DNA from: Flavobacteriales bacterium
GTDB taxonomy: Bacteria > Bacteroidota > Bacteroidia > Flavobacteriales_D > Crocinitomicaceae
Length of the DNA: 6,528 nucleotides
Direction of reading: 5' to 3'
Assembly: GCA_947462695.1 (NCBI GenBank)
Contig: CANHQC010000119.1
Location: 1 to 6,528 of the forward strand
This document shows positions 1 through 6,528 of the stretch, in pieces. The translations under genes were made by a program, and so were the position numbers. Under the pieces are notes generated by a model that was not told where the DNA came from, did no database searches, and was given only the letters and a program-made list of their open reading frames with translations. The first letter of the stretch is position 1, and every line of letters starts with the position of its first letter.

Positions 1-63
1 AAAAAATAAAAGGCAAAAAACTGCGTGTAGCGCTCGCCAAGCCAGCTAATTTTTATGCAGAAT
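1..63. other. Left-edge intergenic stretch, nothing recognised
   Basis: No convincing reading frame, RNA gene or repeat was seen in this AT-rich edge. It lies downstream of the minus-strand terminator at 64-91. It could be the 5' or 3' flank of a gene outside the window. Confidence 0.4.
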
Positions 64-91
64 AAAAAAACCGCCTCTCCTGAGACGGTTT
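64..91 (-). terminator. Rho-independent terminator of the leftward genes
   Basis: Read on the minus strand, a 10-bp stem is formed by 91-82 pairing with 77-68. It contains one G-U wobble (85/74) and has a 4-nt loop at 78-81. A run of seven T residues (70-64) follows and partly overlaps the stem base. On the plus strand the wobble becomes a C/A mismatch and no good U-tract follows, so it acts leftward. It lies 50 bp past the stop of the PH-domain gene, as expected for the end of that transcript. Confidence 0.8.
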
Positions 92-119
92 AAAATATAA
101 TTATTCGGTCGTATAACAG

Positions 120-141
120 ATTCGTTAAATCAACAGCGAAT
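120..141. repeat. Small inverted repeat at the stop of the PH-domain gene
   Basis: ATTCGTT (120-126) can pair with AGCGAAT (135-141) around an 8-nt loop, with one G-U wobble. It starts at the last base of the stop codon of the minus-strand gene. It may be a 3'-end stabilising hairpin ahead of the stronger terminator at 64-91, or it may be chance. Confidence 0.25.
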
Positions 142-521
142 TAGTTTAATACGTGATGAGCCAGTACTTTTTGAACGTCATACACATTCACTGACTTATT
201 GAATTGCTTCTTTATACTTGGCTGAGCCTCACTAGAAATCCAAATTTTCAATTCAGCATCTAAGTCAAATGTCCCTGCTGTTTCAATACTAAATCTGGAT
301 ATGCTTTTGTAGGTAATACTTTTATATTCGGTTTTGCTACCCGTTAATCCTTGTACATCGATAAGAATTAATCGTTTACTTGTGAAGATAAACGTATCAC
401 GAATCAATTTAAATCCTAATTCAATTTGTTCTCCATCGGTTAGTAACTGTCCGTATTTTGACGTTAATTCCTCTTGGCTAACCGCACCCGCGTTACCTAT
501 TAATGCTGAAAATAATCCCAT
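141..521 (-). CDS. Bacterial PH-domain protein (bPH_1/DUF1696-like, YvbH/YyaB type)
   Basis: This encodes 126 residues with no signal peptide or membrane segment, so it is probably cytosolic. After a short hydrophobic N-terminus (MGLFSALIGNAG) comes a typical bacterial pleckstrin-homology-like domain. Its marks are a 'LxxGEQIELGFKLIRD' strand region (about 26-42), the strongly conserved FIFTSKRLILID strand pair (about 44-55), GLTGSKTEYKSITY (58-71), the ISRFSIETAG strand (74-83), then DLDAELKIWIS and a C-terminal helix. The roughly 125-residue length matches the single-domain members of this family, whose molecular role is poorly known; binding of protein or lipid partners is only assumed. 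The start at 521 has an A/T-rich leader and no Shine-Dalgarno, normal for Bacteroidota. It lies 57 bp downstream of the DUF4920 gene on the same strand and is followed by a terminator, so it is the last gene of the leftward set. The family call is from recognised sequence pattern. Confidence 0.85.
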   Translation of the reverse strand: MGLFSALIGNAGAVSQEELTSKYGQLLTDGEQIELGFKLIRDTFIFTSKRLILIDVQGLTGSKTEYKSITYKSISRFSIETAGTFDLDAELKIWISSEAQPSIKKQFNKSVNVYDVQKVLAHHVLN

Positions 522-578
522 AGTTTTAAATGTATAGTTGTTTTAAGTATGCAATTTAACGATAACCTTGTTTCTGAA

Positions 579-1073
579 TTACTTCACCAATACAATTCCA
601 TCGGCTTCGAACCCCATTTCAAATTCTGGCTTGGTGATCTTAGCAATCTCTTCTTTTGACTTTCCAGCATCCTCTGCAAAATGACGCAGCATTTCAACTG
701 ATACGGTATCCATGTAAGCAACACCATGTAAAAAAGCTTTGGAACCAATTTTGGTTTCAACCGGAATGGTGAAATGATCTTTGAAACGAACCATAAATGT
801 TTCGCCGTCTCCTTTGTCCACATTGACCCAACAACCAGCAGCCTGACAAACCTCTTCTATCGGGGCAAAAATCGTAAATTCCGTATCTTCAGATTTACCT
901 TTATAGGCCTGCAACATTTCTTCTACAGTAATTGCTTTTGACGTGTCAACCTGAACCGGACCGTATGCTTTTCCTAGTTTAAAAACTTCTTTTTTTTCAG
1001 CTGAATTATCAGCTCCTCCGCAAGCGACTAACAATGCAATGAATGCAGAAAATGTAAAAATGTGTAATTTCAT
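579..1073 (-). CDS. DUF4920 domain lipoprotein
   Basis: This encodes 164 residues from the preferred start at 1073. The frame is open to an in-frame ATG at 1133, but only the start at 1073 puts a signal peptide at the N-terminus: MKLHIFTFSAF, a hydrophobic core, then the lipobox L15-V16-A17-C18 followed by GGAD. The mature protein should be lipidated on C18 and anchored in an envelope membrane. The rest matches DUF4920: GKAYGPVQV (34-42), a strand region, then the signature C76-xxx-G80-C81-W82, a VRFKDH strand (95-100), and a C-terminal part with EFEMGFEADGIVLV at the end. The two cysteines flanking the glycine could form a disulfide or hold a metal; that is inference. The family function is unknown. 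It sits 81 bp downstream of the secreted-protein gene and 57 bp upstream of the PH-domain gene, all leftward. A promoter-like element lies just upstream (1090-1121). Confidence 0.88.
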   Translation of the reverse strand: MKLHIFTFSAFIALLVACGGADNSAEKKEVFKLGKAYGPVQVDTSKAITVEEMLQAYKGKSEDTEFTIFAPIEEVCQAAGCWVNVDKGDGETFMVRFKDHFTIPVETKIGSKAFLHGVAYMDTVSVEMLRHFAEDAGKSKEEIAKITKPEFEMGFEADGIVLVK

Positions 1074-1089
1074 GGTGCTAAATTTTGCG

Positions 1090-1121
1090 CAAAGATCAGC
1101 ATTGTTTCGAAATAACTTCAA
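1090..1121 (-). promoter_or_regulatory. Possible Bacteroidota-type promoter of the DUF4920 gene
   Basis: On the minus strand, GATCTTTG (1097-1090) matches 7 of 8 positions of the -7 consensus TAnnTTTG. A TTG (1121-1119) lies 21 bp upstream, in the accepted range for the -33 element. Transcription would start about 10 nt before the ATG at 1073. This supports 1073 as the true start, because the ATG at 1133 would lie upstream of the promoter. Such short motifs also arise by chance in AT-rich DNA. Confidence 0.4.
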
Positions 1122-1154
1122 AACATAACTCAATTATCTTTTAAAAAGGGTTGT

Positions 1155-1514
1155 TTATTTTAGGTAAAGAGTGTTGAATTCCTCAATAGAAAGTTCTTTC
1201 GATCCAACCACTACTCGTTCGATTCCATTTGCAGTTAAAAAACGCATAACCACCATGCGTGAACGCACATCATTTTGAGTTAATTTGAGGCTTACCTTGT
1301 TCGCGCCTTCAGAAACATTCACCGAAAAGTACTGTTCGTAATAGCTTCCAACTTTAGTAATTTCTTCTTTTCCCAATTCTTCAGGAAATGTAAAGTTATA
1401 TAACCCTGTTGACACACCTTCTTGAATTGCTTTTTCAGAAGCTACAGTAGCCGTTTTTTGCGCACTCAACGCAAATCCAGAAAGAAGGAAAAAAGTTGCT
1501 AAAATTACTCGCAT
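1155..1514 (-). CDS. Small secreted protein of unknown function
   Basis: This encodes 119 residues and I do not recognise the family. The N-terminus is a clear Sec signal peptide: MR, a hydrophobic core [14 protein letters not shown], and a probable cleavage site after A18 (LSA|Q). That leaves about 101 mature residues. There is no lipobox cysteine, so it is probably periplasmic or exported. The mature part runs as a polar segment (19-40), then apparent strands around YFSVNVS and KVSLKLT, a helix-like [14 protein letters not shown], a strand IERVVVGSK, and a final helix ending at NTLYLK. This order vaguely recalls small alpha/beta sandwich folds, but no motif proves it. The mature part has no cysteine. 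It is the first gene of the leftward set, divergent from rnhB across 66 bp, with no Shine-Dalgarno. It is accepted as real because of the signal peptide, the full use of the frame and the neighbouring gene direction. Confidence 0.75.
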   Translation of the reverse strand: MRVILATFFLLSGFALSAQKTATVASEKAIQEGVSTGLYNFTFPEELGKEEITKVGSYYEQYFSVNVSEGANKVSLKLTQNDVRSRMVVMRFLTANGIERVVVGSKELSIEEFNTLYLK

Positions 1515-1580
1515 GGTATACTTTTAAAGTTACTAATTAACCACCCTAAGATAAAGTTAATTTTTACAACCTTTGCAATC
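1515..1580. promoter_or_regulatory. Divergent intergenic region with two TAAAGTTA direct repeats
   Basis: This 66-bp gap must carry the start signals for both the leftward secreted-protein gene and rnhB. TAAAGTTA occurs twice, at 1525-1532 and 1552-1559, 27 bp apart. Read leftward each is TAACTTTA, one mismatch from the -7 consensus TAnnTTTG. The copy at 1552-1559 would give a leader of about 30 nt, but the nearest upstream TTG is only 16 bp away, slightly short. Toward rnhB, AACCTTTG (1568-1575) is also one mismatch from the consensus but lies only 5 bp before the ATG and has no TTG at -33. No precise promoter is assigned. Confidence 0.35.
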
Positions 1581-2189
1581 ATGGCAAATCTTTTATCGAA
1601 TTACCATAAAAATACTATTGAAGCAGGATGCGATGAGGCTGGTAGAGGATGCTTGGCTGGACCAGTTGTTGCAGCTGCCGTCATATTACCTAATGATTTT
1701 CATCATCCGCTGTTGGACGATTCAAAAAAATTGACCGAAAAACAGCGCGACATGCTTCGGCCGGTTATAGAATCTGAAGCCATTTCATTTGCCGTTTCAT
1801 TCATAAGTCCGCAAGAAATAGATAAAATAAACATACTGAATGCCAGTATTTTGGGCATGCATAAGGCTGTAGATCAACTTACGACTCGTCCGGAACTGCT
1901 GCTTATCGATGGGAATCGATTTAAACCCTATGATAACATAGAGCACGTGTGCATAATCAAAGGAGACGGGAAATTCAAAAGCATTGCTGCCGCATCTGTT
2001 CTTGCAAAAACGTATCGCGATGAATACATGATGGAACTTCATACTGAATTCCCTGCTTATAATTGGAAGAAAAATAAAGGCTACCCTACCAAAGACCACA
2101 GGGAAGCGATCCAATTGAATGGTGAAACCCCACATCATCGGCTAACTTTTCGTTTACTAAGCGAGTCTCAGTTAACATTGTTCGATTAA
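1581..2189 (+). CDS. rnhB: Ribonuclease HII
   Basis: This encodes 202 residues, a normal full length for bacterial RNase HII. The enzyme cleaves the RNA strand of RNA-DNA hybrids and nicks 5' of single ribonucleotides embedded in DNA, starting ribonucleotide excision repair in the cytosol. All family motifs are present in order: CDEAGRG (17-23), with catalytic D18 and E19 and the GRG loop that reads the RNA-DNA junction; [12 protein letters not shown] (26-37); LDDSKKL (45-51); [15 protein letters not shown] (83-97); LLIDGN (107-112) with catalytic D110; KGDGK (127-131) followed by [14 protein letters not shown] (134-147), whose D147 is the likely fourth metal-binding acid; and NKGYPTKDH (165-173), whose Y168 corresponds to the conserved tyrosine that stacks on the ribonucleotide. 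The start is the first ATG before the N-terminal strand, with no Shine-Dalgarno. It is divergent from the secreted-protein gene and 72 bp upstream of the 725-residue protein. Nothing is missing, so the product should be active. Confidence 0.98.
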   Translation: MANLLSNYHKNTIEAGCDEAGRGCLAGPVVAAAVILPNDFHHPLLDDSKKLTEKQRDMLRPVIESEAISFAVSFISPQEIDKINILNASILGMHKAVDQLTTRPELLLIDGNRFKPYDNIEHVCIIKGDGKFKSIAAASVLAKTYRDEYMMELHTEFPAYNWKKNKGYPTKDHREAIQLNGETPHHRLTFRLLSESQLTLFD

Positions 2190-2246
2190 ACACTGTATTG
2201 TTCATTAGTTCACTGCTGACTCATCCAATACCCCTTATCGAATCGG

Positions 2247-2254
2247 TATTTTTG
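2247..2254 (+). promoter_or_regulatory. Candidate -7 element before the 725-residue gene
   Basis: TATTTTTG fits the Bacteroidota -7 consensus TAnnTTTG exactly, but no TTG is present at the expected -33 distance (about 2223-2228). Transcription would begin around 2258-2261, leaving almost no leader before the ATG at 2262 but about 10 nt before the in-frame ATG at 2271. This makes 2271 a serious alternative start. Confidence 0.35.
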
Positions 2255-2261
2255 AAAAAAA

Positions 2262-4439
2262 ATGGCCGTTATGTTCAAACGATTACTTGCAATAGTATTC
2301 TCACTTCTCTGCCTCGGTTGGCTCGGTTTTGTAGCCCTCGATTTAGTCGAACGAAAAACAGATTTTGATCCTTCGACGGTCTTTGGACTTGAAGACGGTA
2401 AACTCCTGGTAATCAATCGCAAATCAGAAGCAGATGCCTCATTGATTTCATTCTCTAGTCTTTCAAAAAACAACGAATTACTCCAAGCCATACTTCCATT
2501 TTTAGATGAAAAAGACCAACTTATTATAAGTGCTCAACGAAAAAACATCCTGATTACCTCCCGATTTCCGTGGACGTCGAAACGAATTAAGGCACTCTTT
2601 GAACGTGGCGGCATCGAATTAAAAACAAAAGGTATTCGGAATTTTGAGGCACTTGGAATGCTCGTGAGTTTTCACAAAAAACGACTTTACCTGCGACAAC
2701 CCAATCTTGAAACAACGTTAGTGAATGGTTGGAATGCGTTTGACAAACAATCCAGTGCCTGCTTGATCGAATTTTCTGAAGGAAAATCACTCATCAAAGA
2801 CATCTATTTCAGAGCCAATAATAAGATCGAATTTCACTCGAAGGTTGCGGGATCAATCGTTGGTTCTCAAGTCAATGACCAACAATTATTCGCCGGAATT
2901 CTGCCGCGATCGTTGCGGAATTATCATTTCCTTGAAAAAAAATATGCCTTATCTACCGACCCTGTTTTCAAAATAAGTCCAATGGCGAAATGGGTCGATC
3001 ATGGAATCGTTTCGTTTGAATACAAGGGCCAAAAGGTAATGGTGAGTGATTACAAATCTGGACAAGATCCCATTCAACTTTTATATGATGAAAAACAACT
3101 ACAATCTGAACCCAGTGACCATGACTACTTTGAAAGTCTGCGTTTAACCAGTGATTGGAATGATGGAAAACCATCTAACTGCTATGTTTACGTGGTAAAT
3201 GACTTCGTTATTATGAGCGAAGATGAAGCTGTGTGTATTGATATTTTAACACAACATAAACTAGGCACTACCATTTCTTCCGATCAGTATACATCTGAAA
3301 GAATCTATTCTGAATTACCGGCGACTGTATCAGAGCGCGTGGTGAATTGGCAAGCAAAATACACCAAAAGTATTTACCGCGGAAACATTCTTGAAACCCA
3401 TATTCTTGTAAAACCAGTCGATCAAACACAAGAGAGCATTGCTGAAGAAGGAACATTAACCATACAAGTCGTTGCAAAAATTAAGGACTTTATCAGTTTT
3501 GATGGCAAAGGCAATGCAGCTGTTTTAACCGCAACAGGAGAATTGATTTATTACGTCAACGGGAAGACAGCATGGATGAAAAACCTTGGCAGCAAATCGG
3601 TTGGCAAACTTGTTTACCTTGAATCACTGCAATTCCTTGTTGCTACATGCCGCAATTCTATTCATGTATTGGACAAACAGGGTAATTATGTTTTGGGTGG
3701 AACAATAGCACTTAATTCAGTGCCTCAGGCAGAGGCAACGGCGATTGAATTTAGGAACCGACTTTACTTTTTCTATCCGGATGAACGCGGCAATCTTGTC
3801 ATTATCAATTCACGAAGACAAATTCAAGGAATTGTGCCTACCGGCCTGGATAAAGTTAACGGACCCGTGGAAGCCTGGATAAATCAAAACAAGTTGTTTG
3901 CTGGGATTTACAACCAACAAACCTTTAAGATGATTGATGTTGAGCGGAGAAATGAGTTCCGATCATTTCAAGTCCCTTCCGGAAGTTTGGCGATCTCTTC
4001 TAACGAACAATTCGGGTTATTTGTCAATGAGCCTAGCGGAATTTCTTTTATCGATCAAAAGGGAAATCGATTGGCCGTCACGCCTCCTTTTTCAGGGAAA
4101 CTGTTTAGATCGTCTTCCGGAAAAACGCAGCAGTTCATAATCTGCTCCAGAGGAAATCAACTTCAGGTATATGACCCAACAGGTTATACACTAGGTAATT
4201 TCCAAATTCCTACTCAATCCATTGAATCCATTGAAGCTGTCCAGCTTGATGGCAGGACCTTCGTCATCATAGTGGATGGTCTAGAGAATAATGTATATTT
4301 GTACAACGTCAACGGTAGCTCCGTAATTAAAAAGGCAATTGAAGGAAGTCAAAAAGCAATGATCTCACGAAAAGAGGGCAAATTGGTTCTGACTTCAGTT
4401 GTCGATAATTACCTCGTTCAATATGATGTAAACCGCTAA
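2262..4439 (+). CDS. Membrane-anchored protein with C-terminal propeller-like beta-repeats, unknown function
   Basis: This encodes 725 residues from the ATG at 2262; an in-frame ATG at 2271 (residue 4) is an equally good start. One hydrophobic segment (about 5-27, after FKR) is a signal anchor or uncleaved signal peptide. No lipobox fits, because the residue before C17 is Leu. The rest is soluble and so should be periplasmic. Residues about 30-400 form a mixed alpha/beta region that I cannot assign. From about 430 to the end there is a repeated strand pattern: a hydrophobic strand, Asp or Asn, two or three residues with Gly or a basic residue, then another strand. Its key residues are N433, D471, N516, D559, D598, D638, N682 and D722, giving spacings of 38-45. 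This is the look of a WD40- or PQQ-like beta-propeller, but no diagnostic WD or PQQ motif is seen, so the fold is inference. The stop is 11 bp before the DUF5723 gene, which suggests an operon and a joint envelope role. Confidence 0.85.
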   Translation: MAVMFKRLLAIVFSLLCLGWLGFVALDLVERKTDFDPSTVFGLEDGKLLVINRKSEADASLISFSSLSKNNELLQAILPFLDEKDQLIISAQRKNILITSRFPWTSKRIKALFERGGIELKTKGIRNFEALGMLVSFHKKRLYLRQPNLETTLVNGWNAFDKQSSACLIEFSEGKSLIKDIYFRANNKIEFHSKVAGSIVGSQVNDQQLFAGILPRSLRNYHFLEKKYALSTDPVFKISPMAKWVDHGIVSFEYKGQKVMVSDYKSGQDPIQLLYDEKQLQSEPSDHDYFESLRLTSDWNDGKPSNCYVYVVNDFVIMSEDEAVCIDILTQHKLGTTISSDQYTSERIYSELPATVSERVVNWQAKYTKSIYRGNILETHILVKPVDQTQESIAEEGTLTIQVVAKIKDFISFDGKGNAAVLTATGELIYYVNGKTAWMKNLGSKSVGKLVYLESLQFLVATCRNSIHVLDKQGNYVLGGTIALNSVPQAEATAIEFRNRLYFFYPDERGNLVIINSRRQIQGIVPTGLDKVNGPVEAWINQNKLFAGIYNQQTFKMIDVERRNEFRSFQVPSGSLAISSNEQFGLFVNEPSGISFIDQKGNRLAVTPPFSGKLFRSSSGKTQQFIICSRGNQLQVYDPTGYTLGNFQIPTQSIESIEAVQLDGRTFVIIVDGLENNVYLYNVNGSSVIKKAIEGSQKAMISRKEGKLVLTSVVDNYLVQYDVNR
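3552..4436 (+). repeat. About 41-residue beta-repeat array in the C-terminal half of the 725-residue protein
   Basis: Eight turn-like motifs recur in the protein: [46 protein letters not shown] and VQYDVN. Their Asp/Asn residues are at 433, 471, 516, 559, 598, 638, 682 and 722, so the spacing is 38, 45, 43, 39, 40, 44 and 40. This period fits one four-stranded propeller blade per repeat. The DNA is not visibly repeated, so the array is old and diverged. Confidence 0.6.
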
Positions 4440-4450
4440 TATTTTATCAA

Positions 4451-6528
4451 ATGAAACACATCTACAGTATACTACTTTTAGTATTTACACTAACATTCAC
4501 TTCCCTTAATGCTCAAAATTACTTAGGAATCTACGGTAGTAACTACAGTGGTGTTATGGGGACTGATATCCAACCTGCCAGCTTTGTTGATAGTCGCTTC
4601 GTCGTTGATATCAATCTCGCCAGTTTTAATTTCGGTGCTTGGACGAATGCGTTAAGTTTCGACACGAAGGATATGCCAAAGTGGTGGACAAAATCTTTTT
4701 TAGATTCGAATTACAGCGCATGGATGGATCCAGATTCTACGTTTTTTGATCGCTACATTACCCGTAATTATGGCCCTGACACAAAGAAAACCATTGGTTT
4801 TTACAATAACATTCAAGTTGACGTGCTCAATTTCATGTTTCACATTAAGCCAACTATCGCAATTGGTGCAGCTGTGAAGTTTAGATCGATTACAAATATT
4901 GATGATGTCGATCCAAAACTTGCATTTCTAGGAGAAAATAGCTTGGATTACCCAGCACTTTGGAACCAACAGTTCAACGAGGAATTGCTCAATATGAATC
5001 ACCTATCTTGGATGGAATATGGATTTATTTATTCCCAAGTATTGAAAGATGGTGGAGAACATTTCATGAAAATTGGTGGTAAAGCGAAGTTGGTTTCCGG
5101 ATACAGCGCTGCTTATTTTCACACGAAAAATTTTGATTACAACCTCTACAATGAGGACACCTCTCAGTACTTAGCGGGTGATTTTTCGTATGGATATTCC
5201 ACAGGTCTTTTATCGGGAGAAGAACAAATTAAAGCTGCCTCTAAAATGGGGTTTGGTCTAGACTTAGGTTTTGTTTACGAATGGCGTCCTGATTGGAAAA
5301 AGTACAAATACGATATGGACGGAGAAACTGATTTATGGCGAAGAGATCAGGAGAAATACACACTGCGTACGGGGATTTCCATTCTCGATATTGGAGGAAT
5401 GAAATTTACAAAGGGTGGATTAAGTCGCGACTTTTCTGTGAATACTTCGAACTTATTCGATTTACAAGTCTTCAATTCTGCCGGAAGCTTAGCTGAAGTT
5501 GACGGTGTGATTGATTCACTTGTTAACAATCCAACTACAGGATGGAAAGAAAACGAAGAAGTCGGAAGCACGTTCTTCATGAACCTACCTACAGCGTTGA
5601 GTTTACAAGCGGACTACCACATTTGGAAATGGTTTTATGTGAATGCTACCGGAATGATTAGTCTGCAATCACGTAAAAACCCAAATCAAGTAAGGGTGCC
5701 AAATCAATTTACCTTGACACCAAGCTTCGATCATGCGTGGTTCGGTTTACATGTTCCGTTGTCCTACAATAAGTACAGTGGATTTAAAGCAGGAATTGGC
5801 GCGCGACTCGGACCATTAACGGTTGGAGTGAACGACCTAGGCTTTTTATTCGCCACAGGTAAAAAAATCAATGGAGCAGCAATTTACGCCGGACTTCGTG
5901 TACCGATACTTTATGGGGCACCAGAAGATGCGGATGGAGATAAAGTTTCGGATGAGAAAGACGATTGTATGTTGGAACAAGGTGTTTGGGCGTTCCGAGG
6001 TTGTCCTGACACTGATGGAGATGGAATTAAGGACAGTGACGACCAATGTCCACAAGATCCAGGTTTAAAAGAATACCAAGGATGTCCGGATAAAGATGGC
6101 GATAAGATCATTGATCGAAATGATGACTGTCCTGATGTTGCTGGATTACCTCAATTTAAAGGATGTCCAGATCGCGATAACGACAGTATAATTGATACCA
6201 AGGATGACTGTCCTGATGTTGCTGGATTAAAGGAATTTAATGGTTGTCCAGATAAAGATGGCGACGGGATTAAAGATGAGGACGATGCATGTCCAGACAA
6301 TCCTGGTCCGCTTGTCAATCAAGGATGTCCAGACACAGACAAAGATGGTATTTTCGATTTCTTAGACAACTGTCCAGAGCAATATGGACCGAAAGAAAAC
6401 AAAGGCTGTCCATGGCCAGATACGGATAAAGATGGGTTATTGGATAAAGATGACGATTGCCCTAATCTTGCTGGACCGATTCAGAACAAAGGTTGTCCAT
6501 ATCAGGATACCGACAAAGATGGTGTCTT
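4451..6528 (+). CDS. DUF5723 outer-membrane protein with thrombospondin type 3 repeats (partial, 3' end outside window)
   Basis: The frame is open from the ATG at 4451 to the right edge: 692 codons, no stop. A Sec signal peptide ([18 protein letters not shown]) probably ends after A21 (LNA|Q). Residues about 22-490 match the Bacteroidota family DUF5723: the start [34 protein letters not shown] and WMDPDSTF, followed by alternating amphipathic strands rich in aromatic residues (for example [19 protein letters not shown] and [13 protein letters not shown]), as in an outer-membrane beta-barrel. From D493 on come thrombospondin type 3 repeats: seven complete and the start of an eighth, with DxDxDGIxD acids that bind Ca2+ in known TSP3 proteins. 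In related proteins such a stalk often leads to a C-terminal OmpA peptidoglycan-binding domain; if present here it lies beyond the window. The start is 11 bp after the preceding stop, with no Shine-Dalgarno, so it probably shares an mRNA with the 725-residue protein. The exact function is unknown. Confidence 0.9.
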   Translation, partial: MKHIYSILLLVFTLTFTSLNAQNYLGIYGSNYSGVMGTDIQPASFVDSRFVVDINLASFNFGAWTNALSFDTKDMPKWWTKSFLDSNYSAWMDPDSTFFDRYITRNYGPDTKKTIGFYNNIQVDVLNFMFHIKPTIAIGAAVKFRSITNIDDVDPKLAFLGENSLDYPALWNQQFNEELLNMNHLSWMEYGFIYSQVLKDGGEHFMKIGGKAKLVSGYSAAYFHTKNFDYNLYNEDTSQYLAGDFSYGYSTGLLSGEEQIKAASKMGFGLDLGFVYEWRPDWKKYKYDMDGETDLWRRDQEKYTLRTGISILDIGGMKFTKGGLSRDFSVNTSNLFDLQVFNSAGSLAEVDGVIDSLVNNPTTGWKENEEVGSTFFMNLPTALSLQADYHIWKWFYVNATGMISLQSRKNPNQVRVPNQFTLTPSFDHAWFGLHVPLSYNKYSGFKAGIGARLGPLTVGVNDLGFLFATGKKINGAAIYAGLRVPILYGAPEDADGDKVSDEKDDCMLEQGVWAFRGCPDTDGDGIKDSDDQCPQDPGLKEYQGCPDKDGDKIIDRNDDCPDVAGLPQFKGCPDRDNDSIIDTKDDCPDVAGLKEFNGCPDKDGDGIKDEDDACPDNPGPLVNQGCPDTDKDGIFDFLDNCPEQYGPKENKGCPWPDTDKDGLLDKDDDCPNLAGPIQNKGCPYQDTDKDGV
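5927..6528 (+). repeat. Tandem thrombospondin type 3 repeats (7 complete plus a partial)
   Basis: The units are 5927-6007, 6008-6088, 6089-6169, 6170-6250, 6251-6331 and 6332-6412, each exactly 81 bp or 27 residues. Then comes 6413-6499 (87 bp, 29 residues) and the partial 6500-6528. Each begins with an acidic DxDxD block, has DDxCP near the middle (CM in the first) and ends in GCP. The last two units begin with two extra residues (WP and YQ) before the DTDKDG block. Two cysteines per unit, with the acids, fit calcium-bound, disulfide-stabilised TSP3 modules. Confidence 0.93.

Noticed and set aside
524..546. Possible promoter of the PH-domain gene (minus-strand TACATTTA near the start)
   Set aside because: The box has one mismatch, leaves essentially no leader and has a short 17-bp spacing to TTG; chance is likely in such AT-rich DNA.
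1074..1133. N-terminal extension of the DUF4920 frame up to an ATG at 1133
   Set aside because: The added 20 residues would bury the signal peptide and lipobox. A promoter-like element (1090-1121) also lies inside the extension.
1797..2138. Minus-strand open frame inside rnhB
   Set aside because: It lies wholly antisense to a gene with all RNase HII motifs and shows no domain or start signal; it is a shadow frame.
2227..2254. Possible rnhB terminator: AATACC (2227-2232) pairing with GGTATT (2245-2250) followed by TTTT
   Set aside because: The stem has only 6 bp with two G-C pairs, the loop is 12 nt and the T-run is short. The right arm overlaps the candidate -7 box, so a terminator is not supported.
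5846..6111. Open frames on both strands over the start of the TSP3 repeats
   Set aside because: They arise from the repetitive, acid-rich codons of the DUF5723/TSP3 gene and have no features of their own.
5927..6528. Regular 81-bp spacing considered as a CRISPR-like or DNA-level repeat array
   Set aside because: The period is a multiple of three within one open frame, the units diverge at the DNA level, and the encoded motif is a standard TSP3 repeat.

Overview
The window looks like chromosomal DNA of a Bacteroidota species, most likely a member of Flavobacteriales. The signs are an AT-rich composition, no Shine-Dalgarno sequences in front of the genes, promoter-like elements of the Bacteroidota -7 type (TAnnTTTG), and families typical of that phylum: a DUF4920 lipoprotein, and a DUF5723 outer-membrane protein with thrombospondin type 3 repeats. 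No mobile element, CRISPR array, tRNA or rRNA gene was seen.

The layout is divergent. The left third (about 64-1514) holds three small genes on the minus strand. In their direction of transcription these are a secreted protein of unknown function (1514-1155), a DUF4920 lipoprotein (1073-579) and a cytosolic bacterial PH-domain protein (521-141). They end at a hairpin plus U-tract terminator (about 91-64). The right two thirds hold three plus-strand genes: rnhB for ribonuclease HII (1581-2189), a 725-residue membrane-anchored protein whose C-terminal half carries a roughly 41-residue beta-repeat (2262-4439), and a DUF5723/TSP3 outer-membrane protein (4451 onward). The last of these is still open at the right edge.

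The most interesting part is the pair at 2262-6528. The two genes are 11 bp apart, so they are probably co-transcribed. The first product looks inner-membrane anchored with a periplasmic propeller-like domain. The second looks like an outer-membrane barrel followed by a long acidic, probably Ca2+-binding repeat stalk, which in related proteins often leads to a peptidoglycan-binding OmpA domain. They may form one envelope-spanning assembly, but this is inference from architecture and spacing. The rest of the window looks like ordinary housekeeping or envelope genes. The leftward genes do not form an obvious pathway; two of the three products are exported.
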